A DNA stretch of 64,000 nt from assembly GCA_002633005.1 (NCBI GenBank), contig NMRA01000754.1, positions 102,648 to 166,647 on the forward strand. Reading direction: 5' to 3'. The notes under the pieces were generated by a model. It saw only the letters and a program-made list of their open reading frames with translations, did not search any database and was not told the origin of the DNA. The stretch is from Phoronis australis (Eukaryota > Phoronida > Phoronidae). Shown piece by piece: positions 18,800 to 32,000 of this stretch; the first letter of the stretch is position 1; each line of letters begins with the position of its first letter. Made by a program: the position numbers and the translations under genes.

Positions 18800-21760
18800 T
18801 TAAATTATTTCTTGTGATCTCATACAGTTAACATTCTGGCCATCGTTGGTCAATAATTTATATTACATAATCATGATATGGACTTCAGTGCATAATAAAT
18901 ATTAATTGTATGGTTTGGTAACCCGCTTGATAATTTTCCACAAGAAGTGTCGAAGGAAGTGTTCTTTTAAAAGCACATTGAGTCTTACATCGGTGGGTAT
19001 GTCGATCGTATGTGTACTACTTTGAAACCCCGTCAAACTCAGTGGCGATGTCGTTTCTTTAGATTTTTGTTTTGACATGGGTCTTAAAGCATCAAGTCAG
19101 GAAATAAGGCGTCATTATGTTATTTACTTTGAAGTTGGCCGCTTTTACCTGCCGATGTAGGCTGAATATGCCTTAACTATCTGCTGATAGTTGATTTTAA
19201 AAAGTATGAATGTTTTACAAGAGCTGGAACGCATCGTAAAAACTATCTTAAATGGACTGTGTATCCAATAGGCGTCTTGGCTATGGGCATATAAGGCAAG
19301 TTTATTGGAATGTAGACAGGAATTCCATCTGTTGCTGGTTTTCAACCCCCTACCCTCGAATCCAGTTTCATTCAACACAACCCACCCTAATTTCGCTACC
19401 CATTTCAGATAACATCAGGCACGGATCCAGTGAATCATAAGATAGCGACTCCACTCTATTCCCTTAAAACTGCTGCATATTTGTGCCGTGATTTTGTAAC
19501 ATGAATAAAAGGGTCTTCAGATGCAAACTTGGACTAGAAACTCATAGGCATAAAGTATAATGTACTCGAGCACAGTCTGATAACCACTTATATTGCGTTG
19601 GGACAAAAGGAGCAGAGAAATTGACAAATACAATTTCGAGTTCGTTTCGAGTACAAAGATTAGAGACCGGCCAGTGGTTTGTCAGTAGCTACAGATAGTT
19701 CAAATTCACCGTGCTGTATTTTTTTCTCTTCCACGTAGTTACCGGGCATTTTACGAAACATTAATTCTTGAACACACCTTGCTGTCGTGCATCGAGATGG
19801 TACCCAGGGGATCTGTTTGCGGACTTCACTACGTTCCTTAGATCTTCTCACTACGTTGTGGACTTTGTTTGCTCACTTTGTTTACTCATTTTTGGCATTT
19901 TTTGCCTCTTCATCTTCATTATAAGGTCCTCTTTTATTCTTAACATTTTCTAATAATCTGAAAGCTGGGCCCTAGTATTTTAATGAAAATAAATGTAGAC
20001 GCCTCTTAAATTAGGATCATTCAATGAACATAAGTTCAGCACTGCTATTCATTTTCAATATAGAATAAGTACTCTAAAAGGCTTCGACGTCGTTAAATTT
20101 ACTCTCGCTATGAATGTTAAAAATGGAATAAGTGGAGAAGATAAAATAATAAAAGAGTTTGGACAATGAAGGGACTACAGAATGCGTATTTCATTTAACC
20201 GGCTAGTCAATGACTTCATGTCTGTCCATTGTCAGCGAGACCAAGGACACACATAATGGGGAGACTATCTATTCTTGATTCTGGATAGACGTCGGGAGTA
20301 TTTTCATTAATTGAATTCGCCTAGACAAACTGCAAGGTTAGGACCATCACATAACCGTACTTCCACAAAAAACGACGCTCACGTACGTGTCTCGATCAAT
20401 GTGACCAATTACCCACCAGGAATTGCTTAAATTTTGCAGATTGGATGCAACGAACTTGGTGTTGTTGTTGTAACAAAACACTCAAAACTGGGCTAAACAG
20501 TAATGTGTTTTACGCAAATAGAGCAAAACAAGCTATAGGCTAATTCAGTAAGGTCATTGGCTTTCTTTCCAGCCCGCGTTGACTTGTCGAGTTGTTTAGT
20601 CACTCTCAAAAATGTCTTTATAAAACCATTTCTGTGATCTCATGTCCTCGGACGACCACACCACTTCCCTCGTTCCACTCAGTTTCCAAAAGTCCTTTAA
20701 CTTTTATGGGTTTGTCTGATTGTGGGAACAGTTTACCCAGTCTGGATCCACTGTTCCTCCAAGCCTGTTGCTTCCGTTGACTTCTTTTGGCATCACTTTC
20801 CTTGCTCTTCTTCTATGACATCAATTTGTTCTGTAATCAGTCCTGTGAGGAATTTTTTTCCACAGGAAAAAGTGTTCTGACCATTTTCTATTTATGTTAT
20901 TGACGACAGAGCCACCAGGAAAATACGTCTGCCCTCATTATACCTAGAACTGTGTGCTGTCATTGAAACCCACGTGATCACAGTTCCATGGAAGTACGTC
21001 AATAGTTTGTTGGACCTAGCTCCACACAGTGGGGTGACTTGGATACTTTAAACCAGCCTCATGATTGTCAACAAAAACGAAACTTTGACTTTACACTCGA
21101 TATTTTTAAGGTTGAAAACTATGATAGGTGATTCTAGCCACTATTTCTAGGATAAGCATTGTACTTCTGTGACCATCGCAGATAAACTTTTAGTTACCTG
21201 TAACGTTTTATTTACGTGTATGCTCTTGTCTCTACGGATATTCTTGGATTTTGCATGTTAAGTGATTTGTTATTCTTGATGTCATTGCTTTAATTTTAGT
21301 TTAAAAAATCTGCTAATGAAACGCATACTTTTCTTGTTGTCCTTCCTGGCTGTGTAATCACTTTTTCTTTGGTTGTGTTTCATGATTTGGTAGCGATTTC
21401 TCTGTTTGTACATTTCATTTTGATCCCTCAGTTATCGCATATTGTCAGAGACTGAAGGATGTACAGTGTAAATATGAATATATTATTAGCCTCATTTAAT
21501 TTTCACTGCACTGTGTGCATGACACTTGATGAACTGATTTTTGAAATGTTTCTGGTTTTTAAGATTTTTATATTTTACTTATGTTTACTTAAGTGTATTT
21601 TAGGAATTGCGTTTTATTTTCTGCAATTAATCAGTGTCAATGAAATATTAATAGAACTCAAGTTTGTTAAATCTTATATGAGAATCATTAAATTTGTTAC
21701 TTTACCCCACTCTTGTGTTAGTGAAAATCGAAATTTTTGAATGCCTGTCCTATTGAAACT
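18800..21760. other. Intergenic, no gene recognised
   Basis: No exon with family resemblance, RNA gene or clear transposon seen on either strand. Reading frames here are short and lack conserved motifs. Confidence 0.45.
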
Positions 21761-21779
21761 TATTGCTTTTGGAAAACTT

Positions 21780-22070
21780 CAGTTTTCAAAAAAGTAGTTC
21801 CTTGAAAAAACTTAAGTTTTGATGACTTATGTTTGTTACTAAAATTTTGTTCCAAAACGTAATTTTTTCAAAAACTTAAGTTTCTGAAGCTTAAGTTTCC
21901 AAAAACTTAAGTAGTTTGGATTAAGTTTTTGGAACGAACTTAAGTTTTTAAAACTTAAGTTTTTAGAACTTAAGTTTTTGAAAAACTTGAATTCGTTCCA
22001 AAAAGTTGTTCCAAAATACTTAAGTTTTCGCTAAAAACTTAAGTTTTTCCATAAAAACGTAAGTTCATTT
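21780..22070. repeat. Cluster of AAAAACTTAAGTTTTT palindromes
   Basis: At least nine CTTAAG cores occur within about 250 bases, most flanked as AAAACTTAAGTTTT, with GTTCCAAAA/TTTTGGAAC variants between them. Each is its own inverted repeat, so either strand can form a run of small hairpins. Confidence 0.85.
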
Positions 22071-22074
22071 TTGT

Positions 22075-25000
22075 AAGAGACCAACGGGGGTTTCGCATCA
22101 ACTCTCGGGCGGCATCTACTGTTGTCAGTTTTAGCTAGCCTACCCAGCCATGCAGATAGATCTGTCGTTTGGGTCTCACTTGTTGTAGCGTTAACTTCTC
22201 TAATCTCTACCGTTACTTAGTATCTAAAATTTTGTTTTTATCGGTGTCGTTTATTTTGTTGTTTCTCATACTCCTGGGCTTAGCCTCAAAGGCTTATGCA
22301 CCTTTTCCCTTGTAACTTTTTACTCCTTGTATGTTTTGTACACATATTTTGCTTTTGTATACTACAGCCTCGAGTGGGCCTTTTCAATATTCCACCATCG
22401 CGTTTTTCCTTCTACCCATCTTGCTGAGTCTTGTTTCCTAATATTTTGTACATGAGGCACCCCATAATACATGTCATTATTGGACCATATACTTCTTGTC
22501 TTACTCTGCAGCATAACCTGTCGCACGGCCTACGGTAAAATTCGTCAGCTGTAAATCCCTGCTATATCACTGTAGCTATTTCAGACCACTATCGAACTAC
22601 TTTTGTACAACACCTCGCGTCCACGCACACAATTGGTAGGTCCGAAATACGCTTTTTCAGCCAAACACCATGAACTAACTAGAATCCTTTTCAATCAATC
22701 TTTTGTTTAGGTTTGCCAAATGAAAAATGATATGGTCTGCTGAACACGGGTGGAGAAAAAGCAGAGTCAAGTCTTAAGGGAGGTGAATGTTGATGGCCGG
22801 TAAGAAACGTTGAAAATTCAAATCTTCAACATGATGCATGTCCACAGGAAAGAAAAAATTACCTTACCGCCGGGCGGATGCGTGTTGCACGCTGAAATGA
22901 TAAACTTCTAAAACAGTAGTCAGGTACAATTCTCAAAAGAAGTAAAATACATATAGATGCTTAAAGGTAGCTCAACCTCTGTCATGTTTTGTTCTCCTTA
23001 ATCTCAAGACTGTTGAGTATCTTCTTGTATTGGATAATCTAAAACGGCAATGTTCATACTTTCACCGAAAAAACTTTAACATGCGAGAACCTTACACGTG
23101 CGCGCATCTAAATAAACAGATTAGTCTGGAACTCGAAGTGATTCTAAGGTCATTCCCAGCACATCCATATCTTCTGACAAACATATACCCAAGTTGCGTA
23201 ACAATTATACCGACAGTAATGTTGTGCCCAAGATTTACGTTTCAGAAAAGAACAGCGGCTGTTTAATGATTACCATTTTAAGTAATGAAGTTCGACATCG
23301 GACACATTTTAAAATGCGCGTTTGCACTTTACCCTATACCGTGCCACTGTTGGGGCCACGAACCTTATGTACGCACAACCCCAATCCACTTTTAAACACA
23401 ACTAGAAGCTTCCCTCGCAATCCCTACGTTTCGCCATCACTTAGACTTTGTTAGCTTCGCTGCATACAGATTCGAGTTACGGACATTTAAGTTTACTGGT
23501 CTTCTCAATTTTTAGTGCACCCACGGTGCATATGAGGCACTCCCTTTAGATTCCTCCGTTCGAGGACGATTTCTATCCAGCCACCGCTTAATGGTAGTCA
23601 AACGCAAACAATTAAGAAACAGAATGATATTGCTTATAAGATGTTTATGTATGCACTGCACAAATCAAATACATGTACGCAGTCTGCTGGAAAGACGCTG
23701 TCATCCAATAGATGTCTCCCTGATCAGTCACAAAGTAGAGTCGGCACTGCTGACAAGACAGTAACACTCAATGGTATTGTCCGATTTTACAGTCCCTTAA
23801 CCAAAACGACAGTTCCGTATACACACCCTATCATAGATCGTAACAATAGGCAAAATTAAACGTAACAGCCAACAACAAATGACCAGCCATTCATCACCCA
23901 GTCTATCTTGAACTATTATGATCGGCTACAACAGGTCAGGGTTAGCACAACGATTATGTTTTAGAAATACTTGCAATGAAAGTTCAAACTTCACCAAGTC
24001 AGACATTTGTCCACAATTTGACCTCAGTATAAAATACAACATATTATCACATTATCAGAAACAGGGACTAGGATTGAGGACTTAAACTATTACGTAATAC
24101 ATAGAATGTAAAATCCGGCTGGTGGTGAAAAAATAAACTATGCATGCAACAGCATACCGACAGATGTACACTGAAAGCTGGACAGGAACAATATTTTAAG
24201 AAAAAGGCTTACTGAGTCTATATTGCACCCACTTTACAAATAACGCAATAGTAATACTTTAATAAAAGAAAATCAGAAGTCCAAAATGTAATAACAAAAT
24301 CTATATCAGAGAAACTCCAACAGCAAAAAAAAGCTTCTTCAAGTCCAGAATTAGTTGAAATCACCTACGCTGAGGGAAATTTTGATACTGTTGTCAAACA
24401 TTTGAAATGTGCTACAGCTTAATAAATGAATAGCAACAAACCCTATAACATTGCCATTTCCTTATACAGACAAATTGATGACATGCATCAAACAATAAAC
24501 GCTGAGCACTAGTAAGTTTTCAGTTGTTTATACCAACTAAATACTAAGATTATTGTCCAAATTTGCAAAACTTTTCCAATGCTGGCATACTACACTTACC
24601 AATAAATGTTAAGTTACATAGCAGCACTTTAACTAGTTTTGGAAATAGCATTAACAGCTCAACAGTGGAAAATGAAGTCAACTAATCACAGAGGTTTTAG
24701 GACATAGATTATGTAACACAAACAGGTCACTCCTGTCAAAACGTGCAATATTTGAAAGTAAACATAATATCAATGTAACTGCAATGGTCAACAGTATCAT
24801 CAAATCTTAAGTATAGGACAAGTGAAAAACACGAAACCATGTGCAAGCATCAACAATGCTAAAATGATAACTTCGTCAAAACCTACACTTCACCCTGCTA
24901 AAGAACGGAAAATGAATTGGATCTCGTAACATCCCTTACCATAACAGAAATCCATTTCTGTTACCCAACAGGCAAAAATGTGCGCATGTACCATTTTTCA

Positions 25001-26201
25001 TATGAACTCTGAAGTGTTGTCAACAGTGACTCAAGAAAATGCAAGAGTTTCTTACGGTTGGCAAACCCAAAAATTGAAAATTCAAAAAAATGGGGCTCGT
25101 ACACATTGCCAGGGCTCGAGTTGATAATGAAATGGTATACTATCATAGTGAGGAATATTACGAGGCAAATTTCATGGGAGTAAAATGCTCCGTTCAGTTT
25201 TCGTTTTTAAGTCAGCGAAATGGCACTTTGACAAGAAACATCCACTGCTGATCCATGTCAGTTTGTAACAAGTTGAATGCCTAAATGGACACCCTATCTA
25301 AAACTGTGGGCACACAAGTGTCTTGACACACAGAATACTGATACCATATCACTGTGATTGACATTATCCACCTCCCCCCTTAGACAAAAGAGTGTCAAGT
25401 AAGAAGTATATGAGCTGAAATGCTTTTCAAATGTATGTAATACCAACAAAAGGTGGCTCACAAGTACAACTGTGACGAATACTCTTGCTTCACTGTCACT
25501 GTTTGTGTTCAGAGTTGTAGCAGACATCAAATAACATGAACTGGTACAACTTGCCCAAATGGACGACATCATCTTGTCAAGTTATGTTTACATACACTCA
25601 CATCCAAAAATCTAGCTCCATGTCAATTTATATCATATTGAAGTTGTTTTCTTAACATGAAATAAATCAAGCCAAGATAACACCGATTTGAAATGATTTC
25701 AAAGTAGAACTGGTGCATGTCTGCAACAATCACCAGAAAAGCATTCCATAGAGTATGCTTCTTGCAAGAAAAGGAAGATCTCGCGAAATGTGGATGAAAG
25801 GAAAGCGTTTAAGAGTGTTTTTACTAACCTATCCTAGCAAAATAACACCCACTGAAGTGATTGGCTTGTGAATTTGAAGTATTTAATTTCTATTCAATAA
25901 ATGAAGGATTTTTCACCGTAATTCCAGGCTAATGTCTTGTGGTCTACAGAAATCAGTGCAGATTTTGGAAACTCACACTTTGCAGTACATCAAAGCTCTT
26001 CTTTTAATTGAAGTCATCCACCAACATGTATTCATGTTAATGACACGGTAGCGGCTCGGTAACAGCATCATCATAAACCAATCAAACTATAGAGGGCTTC
26101 ATGTTTATTTCAAATTAAGTTGGTACAACTACCAATAGAATTTTGTACTTCATTATTCGAGTCATGACCGACATTTGTCTGATGTGTTCACAGTCCGCTC
26201 A
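22075..26201. other. Intergenic and CHMP4 3' flank
   Basis: No coding exon recognised. The part next to 26,202 is the 3' untranslated region of the minus-strand CHMP4-like gene. How far that reaches is unknown. Confidence 0.4.
26104..26109 (-). promoter_or_regulatory. Possible polyadenylation signal of the CHMP4-like gene
   Basis: AATAAA on the minus strand, about 95 bases after the stop codon. The distance is short but usable; other signals farther downstream are possible. Confidence 0.3.
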
Positions 26202-26251
26202 TTACATTGCCCATGCTTGAAGCTCTTTTAAATCTTTATCTTCTTCCACAG
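26202..26251 (-). CDS. CHMP4: CHMP4-like last exon, ALIX-binding helix
   Basis: Acceptor TTTTCTAG|CTG, 50 bases to the TAA stop at 26202-26204. It encodes the C-terminal amphipathic helix with Leu, Leu and Trp spaced as required for Bro1-domain binding. Confidence 0.82.
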
Positions 26252-28035
26252 CTAGAAAATGAAAGGCAAAAATTTGTTTATAAAAACAATAAAGCGAACA
26301 CAATAGTTCCATAACATCTGACAACTTTTATGGTTGATCATTTCTGAAAAAAAATGAGAAAATAGAATTCCATCTGTCCTTTTTTTGTGTTCTCATTGTC
26401 AACCTAACAGAAGCGTGTGTGCCAAATTTAAAGAAAATCTGTCCAAGAACTCCAGCGACACAAGCACATCTCCGTTTCTTTTCCAGTGCTAGAATCCGTC
26501 TCAATTTTGACTAAATTGTTACAACACCACACTAGGAGCTGCTCCACACAAGTTGAAATCACAACAATTAACTGCGAAAATCCATTCATCAACAAAGCGT
26601 TAATTACCCGACAAAAGTCCGACAATAACGCTATTTCAACCTAACTGCCAGAGTTCAGTTAAAGATTGTCTAGTCTATTTTGAAAACTGAGGGGCAGGGA
26701 TTCAGTCCATAGTAATATTATAGACTAGAGATTAGACTAGAGTTTCAACTGTTTCTCACTGGTGAGCAAATCACACAGTAACTTCAACTAACCAATTGAG
26801 AAAGAGCAAGCTTAACATGCTATTTACATTACACAACAGTACTTAGGATACATCTCCTTGGTAGGTAATTCCCTAACAGTTGGCAGCTCCGCAAAAGACA
26901 TAGAATTAGAGCTACAGTCGAACCCCGTTCATAATGTTCACTAGCTCAGAGCATTTTATTACGCAATTCCCATTTTTCTCTAATGCATAATATCCCTTCA
27001 AAACTTTTATCAAACACAGATACAACATTCGCAGGTTTATAACGTGGATAACTTCACCACCTTTACAGGTAACCCGCGCATGCGAGTGTAAGAATTGATC
27101 ACAGGCCGAAACGGTACCTCAATTTCATACGTGTGCACTGTCATGTATGTAGTTGGACAGCGCTACATACAAAAATTGGCAAGTAAACAAAAGCAAAATT
27201 GTCTATTTGTATTATATGGTTTTTATTTTCTCTAAAGTTGTTACCTTAACAGCGAACCTCGACAGGTTCTGCAGAGCTCATTGTCAGAAAATTTGTCTAC
27301 TTGAATTGAATGCGCCAATAGGTAATATGGTTGAAATTCTTTAAGGCTTGTAATGACCAATGACAAAGAAGAGGAAAATTTTCCAGGTGACATATCATTT
27401 TACAAATACAAATAAATAGGCTGATGTGATAGAATTATTTCTTGTTGTAAAATTTAACAACAAGAAACATTTTGTGCAAAAATAAAGTTAAAATACTAAT
27501 AAAAAGAGACAAAAAGAAGAAACTGGAAATCAAATAGGAGGGAATCGAAACCAAAAAGAGGATATCTTCTTAAAAGATGAAAATTATGAGCCTTGGTTAT
27601 TTTACCTGGTTGTGATTGGTCAAAGCTTGAGTGAAATATTTTTGTGTAAGTAGTAAATTTATCTGCAAGAAACTTTTTTGCATGAAAAGCGAATAAAAAG
27701 AGGAAAATGGAAATCAAACTAAGAGGAAATTGAAACCAAAAAAGAGGAAATCTTCAAGGGAAAAATTACGAGCACTGATTTTTTTTCCTGCTCGTGATTG
27801 GTCATAGCTTAGTGAATGCAGCGTGAATGTGTTAAGTGTCTACAAGGAGAGCAGTGGTCGGCAGTGATGAGGTGATCCTTGTTATTAATATATTGATAAG
27901 AGAATATCTCACCTCTCCTCGACTCCTGCACCACAGGTTCACTGGGTACACTAGGCAGCTCTGCCTGTCCTGGCACTTTCAACAACTGTTCGTCTTGTTC
28001 TTCTTGTTCTAGTTCCTCCAACTCTGAAACTCGTC
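26202..28035 (-). CDS. CHMP4: CHMP4/Snf7/VPS32-like ESCRT-III subunit, last two coding exons (5' part not found)
   Basis: ESCRT-III polymer subunit for membrane scission in multivesicular body sorting, cytokinesis and repair (family knowledge). Exons seen: 28035-27913 and 26251-26202, joined in phase 1. The first carries SELEELEQEEQDEQLL and LPSVPSEP, matching the CHMP4 acidic helix and the linker after it. The second ends VEEDKDLKELQAWAM and stop; LKELQAW fits the L-x-x-L-x-x-W helix that binds the Bro1 domain of ALIX. The N-terminal core (helices 1-4) is not recognisable in the window up to 36 kb, so the upstream intron is very long, those exons lie elsewhere, or this is a partial copy. Codons and splice sites look intact. 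Confidence 0.8.
26920..26945 (+). mobile_element. Possible pogo/Tigger-type terminal repeat
   Basis: TACAGTCGAACCCCGTTCATAA resembles the CAGTC(G/A)AACC(C/T)CGTT ends of pogo-type mariner elements and starts with a TA. No matching opposite end was found nearby, so it is at most a fragment. It lies in the CHMP4-like last intron. Confidence 0.35.
27526..27835. repeat. ~185-base tandem duplication in the CHMP4-like last intron
   Basis: GGAAATCAAA...GAAACCAAAAA...TGATTGGTCA...AGTGAA occurs starting near 27526 and again near 27710, with moderate divergence. Noncoding. Confidence 0.65.
27913..28035 (-). CDS. CHMP4: CHMP4-like penultimate exon
   Basis: 123 bases, acceptor TTTTAG|GACG and donor GAGAG|GTGAGA, phase 1 at both ends. 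The acidic, Gln/Glu-rich helix SELEELEQEEQDEQLL is the clearest CHMP4 hallmark. LPSVPSEP follows, as in vertebrate CHMP4B/C. Confidence 0.82.
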
Positions 28036-28713
28036 CTAAAAGCACAATAGGGTACACTATATTTGCAACAACACTCGGAGGAGGAGAACACTGATGGTCA
28101 ACCATATTTTAATTTCAAACTGAGAATGAACAAGAAAAAAAGCACAAGAACTGAGATATTAAGATTATGAAACCATTGAGTTACAATGAAACAAACTGCA
28201 TTGCTGGATTTATAGGTGAACCAAATTGTCAGAATGTTGATTATGTAATTAATAGAGTAACTTCCATTGGAGTTGCCCAGATTTTGTGTATGGGGTCAAA
28301 CTTGCTAAGATGTACTTTAAAACATCTTAGATGATGTTTACCTCTTTTGTTCTGAGATCAATGAAATGAAAGGATTCTGGAAATTTCCGAGATCTGATTA
28401 AAACAGCCAATGTTATGATTAGTTAACAGCAAAAGGGCTCGACAATAACAGGCTTTTATTTTAACTTGTCCTATCGGACAAGCAGAAATGAAATTTACTT
28501 GTCCTGACCTATAACACACTTGTCCAAAGGTAGTTAAACTCAAATTATACTTTTCAAACACATATGAATGTCGCACATTATACCTGTTAGCACAAGCTCA
28601 ATACTGAAACATGTGCAAGAGCATATATTCATATTTAAATTTTGCTCAAGTTTATTAAAATGGGTATTTGTATTTGGATTTCACCACGCTACAAGTTTAC
28701 CCCTGCTTTCCAA

Positions 28714-29020
28714 TTAAGCTATATGTTTTTTATAAGCTGCTGAGTGCTCCGTCGATTGTTTGTGACTTTTCAAAGATTCTATCCTGAACGCATCTGACCC
28801 AGACGCAAGAGATGAAGTGTTTGCGTCGGCGTATTTTTCACATGGGACACAACACATTTTATTTCTGGTCGCTATGATACCGTATCCAGTCAAAATCTTC
28901 CTTCCATTTCGGAAGGAATTCCCGTTTTCGTTTATTGTTTTCATACTGTTGCTTTGGTGGTTTCACGCCCTTTCGTTTGGTTACCAGTTGCAAGATTAGA
29001 ACTCCTTGAGTTGAAACCAT
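28714..29020 (-). pseudogene. Frameshifted TTF/hAT or ZNF862-like zinc-finger domain
   Basis: Two overlapping minus-strand frames together read like one domain. 29020-28859 (53 codons from ATG) gives KRKREFLPKWKEDFDWIRY and then stops; 28944-28714 gives NKMCCVPCEKYA, FRIESLKSHKQSTEH and a stop. The pattern W-x5-F-x-W then C-x2-C and H-x5-H is that of TTF-type zinc fingers at the start of hAT transposases and of domesticated ZNF862/ZMYM-like genes. The switch of frame happens in about 28859-28900. No hAT core or dimerisation domain follows, so this is a remnant, or an exon with a sequencing error. It lies upstream of the CHMP4-like exons on the same strand, perhaps in an intron. Confidence 0.65.
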
Positions 29021-32000
29021 ACGCAAATTAAGTATCTATTTCGACATTGCAACTACAGACACCGGCGCAGACAACAGTTTCCATACATACCGTAATACAG
29101 TTGAATGTCGTGAAGTTTTATTAATACGTGCTAGCGAGCTATCGCTACTACACGTGAGTCATGTGCGTAATCATAATTAAATTGTAACAGTCAAGTGACA
29201 AAATGTGTTGACGAGCAAATGATTGAAATTTGACTTACCATACTTGTCCGCGCTACCGCCCAGGACTCTTAAATTGGAAATCTAAAAAATAGGGGGGTGG
29301 GCGCTAAGCCGAGCATGGGCGGTTAAATTTTTGAAAAGTCGGGAGTTGTTGCTTACTGCACAGAGGGCCGATTTTACCCTGACGGAGCTACAATGACGTC
29401 GGACTTCAAGCATACCAGTTAAAATATAGGTCGGGGGATTGGAGTAAAGGACTTCGACATCCTGCACACACAATACCGTGGCGTCGTGATCCTGAGCGTG
29501 ATTGGGCTTTTATGTACCTTGGTCGCTGTTGGTCATCTCTTAGAACTAAGGTATTCCTACAGGTAGGCGTGCGATCAGTAGGGCAAGTTTCTTGAGAGAA
29601 AAGACAGATTAAACAAGACTCCACTAGTTCACGGTGTATTTCTAAGGGAAGCACTTGATGCTGTAAAGATTTGCTTCCCGCTGGACACTTAGGCAACCAG
29701 CACGTGCTAATGATTGACAGCTAGGTCTTCTTACTGAATACTTTGAACTTAGTTAGGCAACCAAACACATGGTAATGATTGACAGGTCTTCTTATTGAAT
29801 ACTTTGTACAGCGTATCATTTTATACACATTGTATATTTCTTTTTTTAGTTCAAAACTAACACCGCTGTTGTTCAAAGCACATGCTCAACAATCGAGCGA
29901 TACCACTATTAGGCAATAGGGGTACTCGGTCAGCTGCCAAAATAATGATGCAAAAACACATCTAGTATAAAGTCATCACGTAAATCAAAAGTTCAAAAAA
30001 TAATTTTTTTGTCCTTAGTCAAGGATTGTAAAATACGAGATGGTATGTCCTTTTCATTGCCTGTTGCTTGGAAACGAACAAAAAACCAATTTTTTATTTT
30101 TTATTTCCTTAGTCACACAGAAAATTGATAAGGAAATATTATATGAAATCACCAACAGCCCACGAATTGAACCCCCAACGCACCTCAAAAATGGCTAAAC
30201 ACAAAAACATGCATAATTTAGCGCATTTTGGCGCTCCAATTAAGGTTAACGGAAACTCGTTTGAAAATGCAAAAGCTGTCATCATATAAACAGTCTCAAC
30301 AGTTTTTATAAAAAATATTACAAAATATTTTCTCTAACTTTCACTTGAACCGTTTTAAAATTACTTTAATCACTGGAAATATTTGATTAGGCCAAAGTGT
30401 TGATGATGCTCCACCTTAGAAAATACTGGCCTGGATAATTTCAAATAAACCTTTGAAAATATGTCAACAGGACGTACGAAAGCACATTTTTTCAAGACCT
30501 GAGGCGATGACCCTAGAGTCGACTTCGTGGAATGGCAGTTAATAATGCTAACAAAATCCACAGTTAAAGCGCAGGGTAAATTTATCACCGACAGTGAGTC
30601 CTCATGAAATATTTTTTTCAAAAGTCTCACATCTGAACTACTTCACGATTTAAAGGAACTTTTTTGCCCACTATTTTCTTTCCTTGCCCAACGATTCCCC
30701 CATTTGCTGCTACTGCCCCCCCACCCACCACCCTCACCACCCGCCTTATATGGTTATATTTGTGTTATGTAAATAACCTCGGCACCCAGAAGCGATGTAC
30801 GTTACCCATGAATGGGCTCAATTAGATGCTCACCGGCCTTTTGCGATTGTTTAGCTCCACATCGGGAACTCCATCGAAAAGAATCTGTGATGTGGTACGC
30901 ATGCTGGGAACCAAAGTCTATATTGGGTTTGCACTAAGGGAACTTCGCACCAGGTACCTATGGTCGGTAGTAGCCTAACTGTGTTTGTCTGCACTGCCTA
31001 ATCGTTACATTCAATAGAACAACGGGGAGGGGGTACCCTGAGTCTCTTGTCACGTGACTTTTGTATTTCCCGCCAATGAGATTCAACTGAATACTGCTAT
31101 TCGAACCAGAAAACTGCTGCTGTTGTGACATGAGATACGTGCGATTACTACTGCTACATACGAAACCTCATTACTACTACAATGAGATCTATAAATATAT
31201 TGTGTGGAGTGCCTGAACATCTGTGGATCCATCACGCAGTAAGTACTCTGCTTTTATAACATGTGTTAAGTCGACGTTATGTTTTTTTGAAAATGGTCAT
31301 CAGGCAAACACTAAAAAGCATAACGATGCTGGCCTTTAGCTGGCCAGATCGCAGCTTCTTGGAAAGGGGATGTGATCGTCCATTTAGATGACAAAAAAGT
31401 AAAAAAATTGGGCAAGGATGGAAAAAGCTGAGCGAAGAGTTCAATCGAGTGAGAGTTTTGAAATGTGTGGTCGCATGTGGACTCTTCATGTGTTTGTGAT
31501 AATTCCTCTTTAATTGCGGTTTTTCTTACCATTATTATGTTTTATTGTCAAATCATTCGACAACAATTCAATATCAGATTACTCTGTTAATGTTTTTAAA
31601 CCCCGAACGCTTTAGTCACAATTCAACATTGACAGCTAATTGTTTGTAACGTTGTTAGTTATCGCTGTGTAGTTGAAACGGTAGTTCCTGCAGATGTCAG
31701 AAGGTTACATTTTTGATACTGTGAATGATTTCATTTTTTCAGTAAATATCTTGGATTAACCAACTGCTGTCAAAAATCGTGCAAAATATCCTAATGAACT
31801 TTTATCCTATTTAAGCATAGTGTAATTACACTGTTGAATAACTAAAAGGTTACGTTACCTTTATGAAGGAGCTTTTGGGAAATTGGGTGGATTTTACTCA
31901 TCTGAAATGTAGTTTCAATCCCTTTAATCGGTGTTTGTAAAAAAGATTAAGACACTGCAGTTAGGTCTGACCATATCGCCCTACATAGGGTTTCATCACA

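Noticed and set aside
18592-18831. 79-codon hydrophobic frame
   Set aside because: Produced by a TTATT/TTTATT low-complexity stretch.
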